A DNA stretch of 64,000 bases, from positions 52,628-116,627 of the forward strand of contig VGXF01000006.1 of the NCBI GenBank assembly GCA_016873435.1, given 5' to 3'. The notes beneath the pieces were generated by a model. The model was not told the origin of the DNA and ran no database searches. It saw only the letters and a program-made list of their open reading frames with translations. Shown here piece after piece: positions 45,374-54,217 of this stretch. Position 1 is the stretch's first letter, and each line of letters begins with the position of its first letter. This stretch comes from Nitrospira sp. (GTDB taxonomy: Bacteria; Nitrospirota; Nitrospiria; Nitrospirales; Nitrospiraceae). The position numbers and the translations under genes were made by a program.

Positions 45374-45537
45374 GGTGATGGTGTCGTCGAAGGCGCTGTC
45401 TGAGTTTTTTCGAACTCACAAGTGTTCTTTCCGCAACCGTTTTAACGTGAAAGATTATGACGACCGCCCCCTTGCTGTGTCAATGAACCGGATCGAGACA
45501 GTCGCATTTTCTCCCACAGATGTGTACTGTAGAGTTG

Positions 45538-45912
45538 ATGAACACCTGCACCACATGCGGCCACGAGCTGTTCGATGGGCATCGCTACTGCACACGCTGC
45601 GGAAAACCGATCCGGCCCACCGAACAGACTGCGACCGCCGCCCCCAACCTGCCGCGTCCCGCCACTTCCCCCGACACGGAAGAGCTGAACATGACGGCGC
45701 TCTATGTCATGGTGGCAGCGCTGCTGCTCGCCCTGCTTATTCCGCCGTGGGAAACCCCGCCGGGCCATCCACCGGAGTTCCTTGGTTTTTCATTCTATTG
45801 GGAACCGCCCGAACGGGGCGCCGTCGTGTCCCGCATGATGGCAACCATCGAACTCTCCACCATTGGCATCGCCGGGTTGTATTGTTCCTGGTTGCTGCGG
45901 AAGAGGAAGTAG
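45538..45912 (+). CDS. Zinc-ribbon membrane protein
   Basis: 124 aa. N-terminal zinc ribbon C-x2-C ... C-x2-C (MNTCTTCGHELFDGHRYCTRCGKPI), a Pro/Thr linker, then two hydrophobic helices (about 54-70 and 98-118) and a basic end. Such zinc-ribbon/membrane proteins are common and of unknown function. Start at 45538 chosen because the ribbon begins there and TAGAG precedes it; an ATG at 45520 is in frame. It faces truD with 2 bases between their stops. Confidence 0.7.
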   Translation: MNTCTTCGHELFDGHRYCTRCGKPIRPTEQTATAAPNLPRPATSPDTEELNMTALYVMVAALLLALLIPPWETPPGHPPEFLGFSFYWEPPERGAVVSRMMATIELSTIGIAGLYCSWLLRKRK

Positions 45913-45914
45913 GC

Positions 45915-46967
45915 TCAGCCCAACTCGTAAATCTTTGTTAATTCTCTCAGCACATTGGTAGCATACGCGCCGGGCGGGAGCGTAAAACTCACCGTTACGG
46001 TGTCACCTTCAACAGACCAATTCGGACTCTCCAACTTCACGCGCAAGGCGCGGCGTTCGCCGCGAAAGCCGCAGGCTTTTCCCGCTTCCAGCAACGATTC
46101 GGGCGTCGCATCGAACTCGGCAGCCACTTCCCGTTCAATTCCACCCGGCTCGCCTGTTGCCCAGGAGGCTCGCGAGCCGAACAGCACTCCCGTTGGACTG
46201 ATCTCGAAGACATCAACCCGTTTCTGCTCCACCGCCGCGTCTTCGACGTGAAAGCAGGCACCGTTGGCGTGCTTCATTGCCCAGTCGCCGACGAGTATGC
46301 GGTCAATCCGGGCAATACGCTTGGAGAGAATGCGATTAAACAGAATGGATTGGTAGGCGTTGAGATACCAGATGCGCTTGGCGCGGGGCATTTTGTTCCG
46401 CCGTTGTTCATCGTAGAGCAGCGCTGCGCCCACTTCGAAATTAGTACCCTGGCGTCCCTGTCGCTGTGGACCGAAATAGTTGGGCACGCCGCGTTTGGTT
46501 AATTCTTCCATGATCTGCGGGACGACGGCTGATGCGGACGGCTCGGTTTTTCGAATCACAAGACGAAACGTATTACCTGAGTGGTGGCCGGGCCTGAGGC
46601 GATTCCGGTGGCGGCCCAGTATCTCAATAGACCGCACCTGTTCGTCTGTCTTGAGCCTGGTAATTAATTCCGGGGTCGCCCCATGCACCGACACCATCTG
46701 GGTCGTGACCGCGCGCGCGTCTTTCAACCCGGCCACGCCGATTCCCTGCGCCTTCACACCAAGTGTAGAGGACAATTTCGAAACAAGCTGCGGTGTGGAA
46801 AGCCCGCACTTGGTGATGGACAGATACAAATGCTCCCCCTGACCGCACGGCAGATAGAGCGGTTTCTCCTCAACACGAAAATCCTCCGGCGTGCTGCGGA
46901 TCACACCGCCAGTACCGGTCAGATGCCCGGTCAAATACGGCAGCGTCTCGTCAGCGTGCGTAGGCAT
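45915..46967 (-). CDS. truD: tRNA pseudouridine(13) synthase
   Basis: TruD, 350 aa. The catalytic Asp is D83 in AGLKDARAVTTQ; other family segments are EDFRVEE (28-34), RSIEILGRH, GNTFRLVIR and NYFGPQRQGRQGTNFEVG. It isomerises U13 in tRNA-Glu. The C-terminal TRUD insertion domain is intact. It is convergent with the zinc-ribbon gene and divergent from the EF-hand gene, sharing a promoter region with the latter. Confidence 0.94.
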   Translation of the reverse strand: MPTHADETLPYLTGHLTGTGGVIRSTPEDFRVEEKPLYLPCGQGEHLYLSITKCGLSTPQLVSKLSSTLGVKAQGIGVAGLKDARAVTTQMVSVHGATPELITRLKTDEQVRSIEILGRHRNRLRPGHHSGNTFRLVIRKTEPSASAVVPQIMEELTKRGVPNYFGPQRQGRQGTNFEVGAALLYDEQRRNKMPRAKRIWYLNAYQSILFNRILSKRIARIDRILVGDWAMKHANGACFHVEDAAVEQKRVDVFEISPTGVLFGSRASWATGEPGGIEREVAAEFDATPESLLEAGKACGFRGERRALRVKLESPNWSVEGDTVTVSFTLPPGAYATNVLRELTKIYELG

Positions 46968-46981
46968 AGGGAAGGTGCCGT

Positions 46982-46989
46982 GTTATACT
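46982..46989. promoter_or_regulatory. Shared -10 element for divergent truD and EF-hand genes
   Basis: The octamer GTTATACT reads TATACT rightward (46984-46989, with TG at 46981-46982, an extended -10) and TATAAC leftward (46982-46987). Rightward, a GTG at 46997 lies 7 bases after the -10; leftward, the truD ATG is 14 bases away. Neither gene has a Shine-Dalgarno in the short gap. Confidence 0.4.
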
Positions 46990-47005
46990 GCCGTTCGTGC
47001 TGTTG

Positions 47006-47602
47006 ATGCAAAGATGGGTTTTCATCGTAGCATGGATTGGCCTGCTCTGGCTGGTCAGTCCTGTCGCGGCTCAATCCGTAAACGTCTTCCAGGGACTCAT
47101 CACGCACATCAACCGACAGATTCAGCAAGACAAGCGGGCCTTCCACGAAGCGGAGCGCTGCACTGACTGGTTCTACAGGCAGGAAAAGAAGCCGCCCCTG
47201 CCGAAGGCGGAAGGCATCGCCTGGCACGAACAACCGATCAACACGTACGACTGCCCTGCCCGCTATCCAGGGGGGATCAATGCCGCACGCGAAGCGTTTA
47301 GCAGAACACAATCCGCGCTCTCTGTCAGTCTCACTTTTTATCAGTTTGTGCTGGTGGGAGATCGCAACGACGACGACCGCTACAACACGGCCGAATTGCA
47401 GGATGTCATGGAGTCGTTCGGGCTGACTTACAACCGCGATCGCCCGACCCCGGCTTTTCTCGCAGAACTCGAAGCCACCTTCGATGCTATCCATCAGGCA
47501 GCCAGAATGGAAAAAATTATGGCTGGCATGAACACGCTCTACGAGCGAGGCTATCGGTTGACCGACCGCGACCGCAGTGCCATTGAGCACGTCAGCAAGT
47601 AA
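47006..47602 (+). CDS. Exported EF-hand-like hypothetical protein
   Basis: 198 aa from the ATG at 47006 (a GTG at 46997 in frame could be a leaderless start). Signal peptide MQRWVFIVAWIGLLWLVSPVAA. A single EF-hand-like calcium loop is visible at D119-x-N121-x-D123...E130 (DRNDDDRYNTAE) followed by an amphipathic helix; the Gly at position 6 is replaced by Asp. The remainder is helical with three Cys. No family recognised; calcium binding is an inference. Confidence 0.65.
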   Translation: MQRWVFIVAWIGLLWLVSPVAAQSVNVFQGLITHINRQIQQDKRAFHEAERCTDWFYRQEKKPPLPKAEGIAWHEQPINTYDCPARYPGGINAAREAFSRTQSALSVSLTFYQFVLVGDRNDDDRYNTAELQDVMESFGLTYNRDRPTPAFLAELEATFDAIHQAARMEKIMAGMNTLYERGYRLTDRDRSAIEHVSK

Positions 47603-47785
47603 CCAGGACCGCCTCGTATTTATCTTCGACCACACGCTCGAGAACTTTTCAGAACTCAAGGGAGTCTCAACCCAATATCACATCTGCATTACGGACCGGA
47701 CGTGCGAAGGCTTTACTTCTGCGAATTCGGCACCTACTCAATGAGGCATATGCCTGCTGCACTTTCTCTTTTCGGAGGTTCTTGT

Positions 47786-48283
47786 ATGAATCGTCGGTAT
47801 CTGTTGCTCGTCAGTACGCTATTTGCAGCGTCGATTTTCCCAAATCTCGCCTTGGCAGACGAGTCTAAGGAAGTCACGGAACTGAGTGCGCGATGCGACC
47901 GAGGCGATGCGAAAGGGTGTTTCAATCTGGGTGTGATCTATGATAGGCGTGCTTTTTTCACACAAGACGCTGACGCTGTCCGGGCGGCAGCGATGTTTCG
48001 CAATGCGTGTCACGGGGGATATGCGGCAGGGTGTTTCTATTTGGGTCTGATGCATGAAGATGGGAGAGGCGTGAATCAAGACTTTACTGAGGCGGTGGCA
48101 TTGTTTCGTAAAGCGTGTGTTGGAGGTGATGCGTTGGGGTGTTTCAATCTGGGTGTGCTATATGAAGCTGGAACAAATGTCAGGCAAAGCAACTCGGACG
48201 CACTGAACTATTACGGGAAAGCGTGCGATCTGAAGTCTGAGGGGGGGTGCGAGAGCTACGCGCGATTGAAAAACAAGAGGTGA
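47786..48283 (+). CDS. Exported Sel1-repeat protein with paired cysteines
   Basis: 165 aa, start set by GGAGG (47774-47778) 7 bases upstream and by the signal peptide MNRRYLLLVSTLFAASIFPNLALA. Four helical repeats each carry a C-x7-C pair (C37/C45, C75/C83, C111/C119, C147/C155), the pattern of Helicobacter cysteine-rich Hcp proteins, in which each pair forms a disulfide bridging the two helices. It is probably a periplasmic protein-binding scaffold. The string GGGTGTTTCAATCTGGGTGT occurs twice, in repeats 1 and 3. Base composition is visibly less GC-rich than neighbours. Confidence 0.85.
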   Translation: MNRRYLLLVSTLFAASIFPNLALADESKEVTELSARCDRGDAKGCFNLGVIYDRRAFFTQDADAVRAAAMFRNACHGGYAAGCFYLGLMHEDGRGVNQDFTEAVALFRKACVGGDALGCFNLGVLYEAGTNVRQSNSDALNYYGKACDLKSEGGCESYARLKNKR

Positions 48284-48470
48284 CTTGTTTCAAACATGTT
48301 CGTATTCCCCTGACGTTTTTACCCCCTCTTTTGACGATACCTGTCAGGGAAAACTGACCGAGTTCGCCAGGAAACTTCCGAAGGCGCTGCCCGGCAGAGC
48401 CCGGGAGGGTCGCTTCGAGAGGTGGAACACAACTGCCTGACTATCCTACTCAAAAACTATACATCGCCAG

Positions 48471-49103
48471 TTACTTAATCCTCTCCAACGCCTCCAGGCA
48501 CCGGCTACGCACTGTTTGATCCCAATCCTCCGCCGCCATCTCCTCCAACTTTGCTTTCGCTTCCTTTGCCCGCATCCTTCCCAGCCCCAGCGCGGCCTGC
48601 GACCGCACCCACCAGTGGTCGTCGTCCAACGCCTTCATCATCAGCGGCACCACCCGCGGATCGCACAACACGCCGAGGTAACTGGCCGCCCGGCCACGGT
48701 CTCGGTACAGCTTGTCGCCCAGCGCAGTCGTCAGCGTCTTACTGAAGACCGTCTGAAACTCGTCAGCGACTGACTCCAGCCCTTCCATTTGATAATCGTT
48801 GATCTCGACCAGCGTACAGGCTAGCTCGAGCCGCTTGTCCGGCGCCGTGGCTTTCTGAAACTGCGCGAGCAGCAACGCCCGCTCTTGCTTCATGTGTGCC
48901 CGCCGTCTGATCCGCTTGACGATCCGCCAGACAAGGAGCAGGACGACGGCGGCGGCGGCCACTACGGGCACCGCCTGCTCGACGATTTGGTCCTGTAGTT
49001 CCGGCGGCAGCCGCTTCCAGATCCAGACACAGGCGACGATGAACCCAAGCAGCAGCAGCCCGACCGTGGGATTGACCGGCCCCCGTTGCGAATGCAGTCT
49101 CAT
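48471..49103 (-). CDS. Membrane-anchored HEAT-repeat protein
   Basis: 210 aa. Two hydrophobic helices at about 13-30 and 42-60, a basic stretch (KRIRRRAHMKQER), then HEAT-like helical pairs (about 88-208), the clearest being RGRAASYLGVLCDPRVVPLMMKALDDDHWWVRSQAALGLGRM. HEAT repeats are protein-interaction scaffolds; partner unknown. Starts at the ATG at 49103. No same-strand neighbour is close enough to suggest an operon. Confidence 0.7.
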   Translation of the reverse strand: MRLHSQRGPVNPTVGLLLLGFIVACVWIWKRLPPELQDQIVEQAVPVVAAAAVVLLLVWRIVKRIRRRAHMKQERALLLAQFQKATAPDKRLELACTLVEINDYQMEGLESVADEFQTVFSKTLTTALGDKLYRDRGRAASYLGVLCDPRVVPLMMKALDDDHWWVRSQAALGLGRMRAKEAKAKLEEMAAEDWDQTVRSRCLEALERIK

Positions 49104-49583
49104 AGATATGCATCATAGGGAGGAGCCCGCACCCCGTCAACGCGCCTTATCCAAAAACAGCATAAGGACAGTCGCAAATACATCGCGAGTCTTCGTTTTC
49201 GTGACGATTTATTACCATAGACGTGCGCTGTGCTTACGTTAATAATCAATCCCTGGGAAATGCTTGCGTCCTCGTTCGCGTTATACAGTTATACATTTCG
49301 TTGCAACTCCGTAGTCGTTTTATCTGGAACATCCATCAGAAACCCGCGGCAGTACCCGGCTTTTTTTCAAAGACATCTACGCTGAAGTGAACGGTCGAAG
49401 GGACTAAAACACTACAGAACTGTCTGAGATGTGGTGTTTTTGCAGCGTCCTGCCGGACACCAGACGCCCGACTACGAGTACCACCCAGCTTTATCTCGCA
49501 GATGGAGTTCGACATGGTCACCGACCATGTCATCGCCCACTTCCGCTACAAACAGGTGCGAGGAAGAGAAAGAGAACGGACGG
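49104..49583. other. AT-richer 480-base spacer with a possible gene relic
   Basis: No convincing complete gene. Short ORFs at 49336-49533 (-) and 49429-49799 (+) have no family features. In the + frame of the ATG at 49502, SFISQMEFDMVTDHVIAHF reads protein-like for about 25 codons but its start is lost and its end runs into the neighbouring gene, so it may be the tail of a decayed gene. The left part (49190-49340) is AT-rich. Confidence 0.35.
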
Positions 49584-50447
49584 TTACTTCTCGTCTTCCA
49601 GTTTGGTCCCGCCGAGGATCTCCATGAACCGCATGAAGCGGTTGCGTTTCATGTGCTCATTCATCTTGTCGTAGACGGCGATGAGATTCTTGAGCATGCG
49701 CTGGAGCATGGCGCGCGACGGGCTCCGCTGGAGGTACTTGTCCTCAAATCCGTAGCCGGCCTGCATGAGGAACCGCTGGCAATCCTTTTCGGTCAGTAGC
49801 GCGCCGGCGTTGAAGCAGTCCACAAAGATTTGGTAGCGCTCCGACTCGAACTTCACGAGGAAGTGGCCAGGCATGCCGATGCCGTGGACCGGTAGCCCGA
49901 GACGCGTGCCGATCAGCAGGTAGAGCGTAGACAGGCTGATCGGAATGCCGGTTTTGCGGTCGAGCACGCGGTTGAGATAGCTGTTGTCCGGTTCGTAGTA
50001 GTTCTTGGTGTTGCCGCGAAAGCCCTGCTCGGTGAACAGATAACGGCCGAGCGTCTTGACCGCCTCCTCGCCCGAGACACGCGTGCCCATGCGGTTGCGC
50101 ACCTCCTCGGCCATCGTATCGAGTGTGCGCACGTAGCCATCCACGTCCAGCCCAGGATAGGCGTAGCGCACGAGGAGAAACGCGCCCTTCTCAAGAGGCA
50201 TCTCAGCGCCAAAGGTCTCGCTCAACAGCCGCAGCTCCTCTTCAAGCCGGCCGCCGCGAATCTCGTCGAGCAAGCCTTCGACCCGCTGCGCCATCTCCGG
50301 CTGCTCGATTTCCGCCTCGAGCAGGAGCGGAATCGCCGGCTCGCCGATTTCGACGAGCTTATCCCCGATCGTCCGCGCCACCCGAACGTTGTCGTCGGAT
50401 AACAATTTAATGAGGGCTTTAACCTGATTCTGACTGACCACCGACAT
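49584..50447 (-). CDS. SirB1-family transglutaminase-like protein
   Basis: 287 aa. The core matches the SirB1/transglut_core2 pattern: FRGNTKNYYEPDNSYLNRVLDRKTGIPISLS and LGLPVHGIGMPGHFLVKF, with the conserved His in PGHF. The usual catalytic Cys of transglutaminases is not in its place (ISLSTLYLLIG), so it is probably non-catalytic, as for most of the family. An N-terminal HEAT-like segment (KALIKLLSDDNVRVARTIGDKLVEIG) precedes it. Two bases after the ABC permease on its strand, reading ABC permease first. Confidence 0.85.
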   Translation of the reverse strand: MSVVSQNQVKALIKLLSDDNVRVARTIGDKLVEIGEPAIPLLLEAEIEQPEMAQRVEGLLDEIRGGRLEEELRLLSETFGAEMPLEKGAFLLVRYAYPGLDVDGYVRTLDTMAEEVRNRMGTRVSGEEAVKTLGRYLFTEQGFRGNTKNYYEPDNSYLNRVLDRKTGIPISLSTLYLLIGTRLGLPVHGIGMPGHFLVKFESERYQIFVDCFNAGALLTEKDCQRFLMQAGYGFEDKYLQRSPSRAMLQRMLKNLIAVYDKMNEHMKRNRFMRFMEILGGTKLEDEK

Positions 50448-50449
50448 GG

Positions 50450-51229
50450 CTATCCTATTGCCCGGCGGAACGCTTTGGCACTACCGTACAAGCACACCGC
50501 GTCGAACACGATCATGATCATGATGACTATCCCGACCTTGGGCAGCGCCTCAACCCAGCCTGAAAGAATCAGCGGGCGGACCGCGTCGATGGCCCAAGTC
50601 ATCGGATTGAACTTGGCCAGAAAACTCATCCAGGCCGGCATCACCTGCAACGGCACCAGCGCGGAGCTCAGGAAGATCATCGGCAGCGACAGGAAGCCTA
50701 GCACTGAAAAAAAGTCCCCGTGGCTCCGGGCAGAAAACGCCAGTGCCATGGAGATGGCTGTGAGTCCCACACCAAACAGCATGGCGATCAGCAGGATGAC
50801 GGCCACCCCTGCCAGCCCTGTGGCCGGCACGACGCCGAAGAAAAAGGCGACGCCGAGGATGACCAATACTTGAAGGCAGGTGATCGTCGTAACGAAGATG
50901 AACCGGCTTAGCACGACGGAGGTGCGGCGGATGGGCGTGGACATGAGCCGCTCGAGGAAGCCGTTCTCCTTGTCGAAGAGTAGATCGACTCCACCGGCCA
51001 ACCCATTGTTGAGAATCGTCATCACGACAACGCCCGCGGCAAGGAAGCTGATGTAGTTGGGCGCATGCATGACCTGCACGTCAGCCGCCCGCTGAAAAAG
51101 ATTGCCAAAAAAAATCAGCCAGAACAGCATCGGCTGCACGAGCGTAAAGAGCATGCTGAACTTCTCACGGCTCAGCCGGCGGATCCACCGCATGGTTAGT
51201 GCCTGAACTTCCTGAAAATATTCGCGCAT
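50450..51229 (-). CDS. ABC-2-type transporter permease
   Basis: 259 aa with six hydrophobic helices and the ABC-2 family pattern: FSMLFTLVQPMLFWLIFFGNLF, NGLAGGVDLLFDKENGFLERLMSTPIRRTSVVLSRFI, and MTWAIDAVRPLILSGW. This is the DrrB/NatB type of exporter permease. It lies downstream of the ATPase gene (66 bases), so both form an exporter. Substrate not determinable; drugs, lipids or polysaccharides are typical. Confidence 0.88.
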   Translation of the reverse strand: MREYFQEVQALTMRWIRRLSREKFSMLFTLVQPMLFWLIFFGNLFQRAADVQVMHAPNYISFLAAGVVVMTILNNGLAGGVDLLFDKENGFLERLMSTPIRRTSVVLSRFIFVTTITCLQVLVILGVAFFFGVVPATGLAGVAVILLIAMLFGVGLTAISMALAFSARSHGDFFSVLGFLSLPMIFLSSALVPLQVMPAWMSFLAKFNPMTWAIDAVRPLILSGWVEALPKVGIVIMIMIVFDAVCLYGSAKAFRRAIG

Positions 51230-51294
51230 TAGAATTCGAGTTGCCCCTCAAAAATCTTTAATTCGTAATTCCGCAAAAAATCATCCGTCACAAT

Positions 51295-52284
51295 TCAACA
51301 GGGGTCTTCGTCTGGGAATTCGGTTCGAATCGCACGGCCCGTGTGCGCGACGAAGACGTCGTCGAGCCGCGGGCGGTGATAGGTCACCAGTTCGAGACCG
51401 CACCCCACACGATTAGCGGACTCCAGCACTGCGGGCAGCGCTTTTTCCGACGATTCGACGCGGATGTCTACGCCCGCCGGCTTGGGATTAACTGCCCGCA
51501 CCATCGGCAACGCGCGCAGTGCCGTGGCCAGCGCGTCGATTCGGGGCGTGTCGGACGCGCCGATGGTGAGTGAGACAATGTCCCCGCCCAGCGCGGCTTT
51601 CAACTCGGCCGGCGATCCCATAGCCTTGATCCGCCCCTTGTCGATGATCGCCAGCCGGTCGCACAGTCGATCGGCTTCGTCCAGGTAGTTCGTTGTCATC
51701 ACAATTGTGATCCCACGCGCCTTGAGCTGCCGCACGTAGTCCCAGATGCGCAGCCGGCTCTGCACATCTAACCCAAGCGTCGGCTCGTCAAGAAACACGA
51801 TTTTGGGATTGGGTAGCAGCCCACAGGCGATGTCGAGCTTGCGCTTCATGCCGCCCGAATAATTTTTGGCCGGCTGATCGGCCTTGGCTTCGAGGTCCAC
51901 CAGCTTGAGCAGTTCGCCGATACGGCAGCGCGCTTCGTCCTTGGGCAGATGGTAGAGGGCGGCCAGCAGTTCGAGGTGCTCGCGGCCAGTGAGAAACCGA
52001 TCCAGTGCCCGCTCCTGCGGCACGTAGCCGATGAGCCGGCGCACCGTGTCGGCTTCCCGTGCCACGTCGTGGCCCAGGACAAACGCCTGCCCGCTGGTCG
52101 GCTGCAACAGAGTGATCAGGATGCGGAGGGTTGTGCTCTTCCCCGCGCCGTTGGGCCCCAGCAGGCCGAAGATTTCCCCGGTCTGGACCTGAAAGGAAAT
52201 GTCCTCGATCGCCATGACCTGGTCGTAGGCCTTGCGCAGATGGGCGGTCTCGATGGCGGGGTGGTTCATGGCGAGCTCATTCAC
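51295..52284 (-). CDS. ABC transporter ATP-binding protein (DrrA-like)
   Basis: 329 aa. Walker A GPNGAGKST, signature YSGGMKRKLDIA, Walker B IVFLDEPTLGLD, switch His region MTTNYLDEADRL, and the long C-terminal domain of the DrrA family. Its GTG start (52284) overlaps the stop of the LON-domain gene by 4 bases; the ATG at 52269 is an alternative. It energises the adjacent ABC-2 permease. Confidence 0.92.
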   Translation of the reverse strand: MNELAMNHPAIETAHLRKAYDQVMAIEDISFQVQTGEIFGLLGPNGAGKSTTLRILITLLQPTSGQAFVLGHDVAREADTVRRLIGYVPQERALDRFLTGREHLELLAALYHLPKDEARCRIGELLKLVDLEAKADQPAKNYSGGMKRKLDIACGLLPNPKIVFLDEPTLGLDVQSRLRIWDYVRQLKARGITIVMTTNYLDEADRLCDRLAIIDKGRIKAMGSPAELKAALGGDIVSLTIGASDTPRIDALATALRALPMVRAVNPKPAGVDIRVESSEKALPAVLESANRVGCGLELVTYHRPRLDDVFVAHTGRAIRTEFPDEDPC

Positions 52285-52955
52285 CCCAGCCCCTGCACGT
52301 CCCCGTGTTCGTGCAGGATGAATTGGAGTAGGTCGTAGAGCCGGCGGGCACGCTGGCGAAGCGTTTCGGCTTCAAGCAGAAACTGCTTTTCAAGGGGCGT
52401 GCACTCCAGACCGACCGACAGGTGGTTGACCAGAATTTCGTCGGAGATGTCGAGCCGCAGCAGCTCGCGCCAGTAGGGCCCCTCGTCGCAGGACCGGAGA
52501 TAGTTGCCTACGGCGCGCAGGAGGTCGGCACGGATGGAGGGCTCCAGCGCCGTGTCGGTTTCCTCCGGCTTGAGCGCGATGCGCGCCTCACGATACGGCT
52601 TGTCGTAGTCCTGCGATTGAATTTCGAACCGGCGGAGTCCCTGGAGCAGAATGTTGGATCGGCCGTCCTGCAGCGACTGGACGCTGACGATCCGGCCGAC
52701 GCAGCCGACGTCAAACACCCGCGGATTGCCTTCGTAGCCCTGCTCCCAGCCTTCTTTCAGCAACACCATGCCGATGCACTGGCCGCGAACAGTTGTGTCC
52801 GCAACCATCTGGCGATAGCGCGGCTCGAAGACGTGCAGGGGCAGATAGGTTTTTGGGAAAAACACTGTTTCGGGCAGGGGAAACAGCGGCACACGGTCGG
52901 GAATGGGAAACGCCGGTTCCTGCTCGAACTGTGGTCGCTCCGATTCCGTTTGCAT
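52281..52955 (-). CDS. LON substrate-binding domain protein
   Basis: 224 aa with a stand-alone Lon N-terminal domain (COG2802): RVPLFPLPETVFFPKTYLPLHVFEPRYRQMV, GCVGRIVSVQSLQDGRSNILLQGLRRFEI. No ATPase or protease domain follows, so it is not Lon itself. Role unknown; such proteins may bind unfolded peptides. First gene of the LON-ABC-SirB1 run. Confidence 0.88.
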   Translation of the reverse strand: MQTESERPQFEQEPAFPIPDRVPLFPLPETVFFPKTYLPLHVFEPRYRQMVADTTVRGQCIGMVLLKEGWEQGYEGNPRVFDVGCVGRIVSVQSLQDGRSNILLQGLRRFEIQSQDYDKPYREARIALKPEETDTALEPSIRADLLRAVGNYLRSCDEGPYWRELLRLDISDEILVNHLSVGLECTPLEKQFLLEAETLRQRARRLYDLLQFILHEHGDVQGLG

Positions 52956-53029
52956 GGTCCACGATAGCCGATGTTTTTGCGCCTTGTCAACCGAACGGAA
53001 ACGCGCATCACGGAGAGAAAAACGTCGAA

Positions 53030-54217
53030 ATGGCGGAGGCCTGTGATAAGCTCTCGCGCATGTTTTCGTCTTCAGTCGGGCGACGATTCACGGGGATTGT
53101 GGCTGGTGTGCTGGTGCTCCTAACGTTCGATGCGGGGCAGGTACCGGCCACATCTCCCGATCAGCGTGCACCGGCCGGATTCCGCAACGCGAAACCGGGC
53201 TACGTGTATCGCTTTCCCTTCGACCACGGCACGCATGACGACTTCCGCACTGAATGGTGGTACTACACTGGCCACCTGCGGACAAACGACGGCCGCCGTT
53301 TTGGCTATCAGGTGACCTTTTTCCGGCGCGCTGCGGATCTGGAGAAAGTGGCCGGCAATCAGTCCGCATGGGCGATTCGCCATCTCTATCTGGCCCACGT
53401 GGCTCTGACCGACCCTGATGGAAAGCGGTTTCGCTACGCGGAAAAAATCAGTCGCGCCGCCCTCGGCAAGGCCGGTGCGGAAGCCGGACGGCTCCACGTT
53501 TGGCTCGACCACTGGTCGGCCGAGGCGGCCCCGTCGTCGCACGGGCCCCACCGCCTGCTTGCCGGCGGCGAGGACTTTGCGCTCGATCTGACGGTCACCC
53601 CGGATCAGCCGCCGGTCGTGCACGGCGAGCACGGCGTGAGCCGCAAGGGGGCGGCCCCACATGAAACCTCCCATTATTATTCGTTTCCGCGCCTGATGAC
53701 GACCGGGGTGGTCACGGTTGAGGGGAAGTCCTACACGGTCGATGGTTTGAGCTGGATGGATCACGAATTCGGCTCGGGCGATCTGGGTCCAGACCTTTCT
53801 GGATGGGACTGGTTCAGTCTCCAGTTGGCCGATAACACCAGCCTCATGCTCTACTGCCTGCGCCGGACTGACGGTTCACTTGCCCCAGCTTCTAGCGGAA
53901 CGGTGATCTTCCCCGATGGCCGAACGCGGCACCTTTCGTATGCTGATGTACAGGTGGAGACGCTCGCGCATTGGTTGAGTCAGACGAGCGGCGCGAGGTA
54001 CCCGAGCCGCTGGCATATGACGGTCCCCTCGCTGACATTGGACGTCGAGCTGCGCCCGCTACTGGCCGATCAAGAATTGGTCACTGTGCATAGTACGCAG
54101 GTGACCTACTGGGAAGGCGCGGTCACGGCTTCTGGCACGCAGCGAGGGGCAGCCATCACCGGACAGGGCTATGTCGAGCTGACTGGTTACGCCAAGCCAA
54201 TAAAAAAGCGTCTATGA
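53030..54217 (+). CDS. Exported CrtC/AttH-like lipocalin-fold protein
   Basis: 395 aa with an N-terminal signal segment (FTGIVAGVLVLLTFDAGQVPA). The fold is that of hydroxyneurosporene synthase (CrtC) and AttH, two lipocalin-like halves: DFRTEWWYYTGHLRTNDGRR and VDGLSWMDHEFGSG are the hallmark segments. CrtC hydrates carotenoids, but secreted AttH-like members are of unknown role. I start at 53030; ATG 53060 is in frame. It overlaps the next gene (ATGATGA). Confidence 0.8.
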   Translation: MAEACDKLSRMFSSSVGRRFTGIVAGVLVLLTFDAGQVPATSPDQRAPAGFRNAKPGYVYRFPFDHGTHDDFRTEWWYYTGHLRTNDGRRFGYQVTFFRRAADLEKVAGNQSAWAIRHLYLAHVALTDPDGKRFRYAEKISRAALGKAGAEAGRLHVWLDHWSAEAAPSSHGPHRLLAGGEDFALDLTVTPDQPPVVHGEHGVSRKGAAPHETSHYYSFPRLMTTGVVTVEGKSYTVDGLSWMDHEFGSGDLGPDLSGWDWFSLQLADNTSLMLYCLRRTDGSLAPASSGTVIFPDGRTRHLSYADVQVETLAHWLSQTSGARYPSRWHMTVPSLTLDVELRPLLADQELVTVHSTQVTYWEGAVTASGTQRGAAITGQGYVELTGYAKPIKKRL

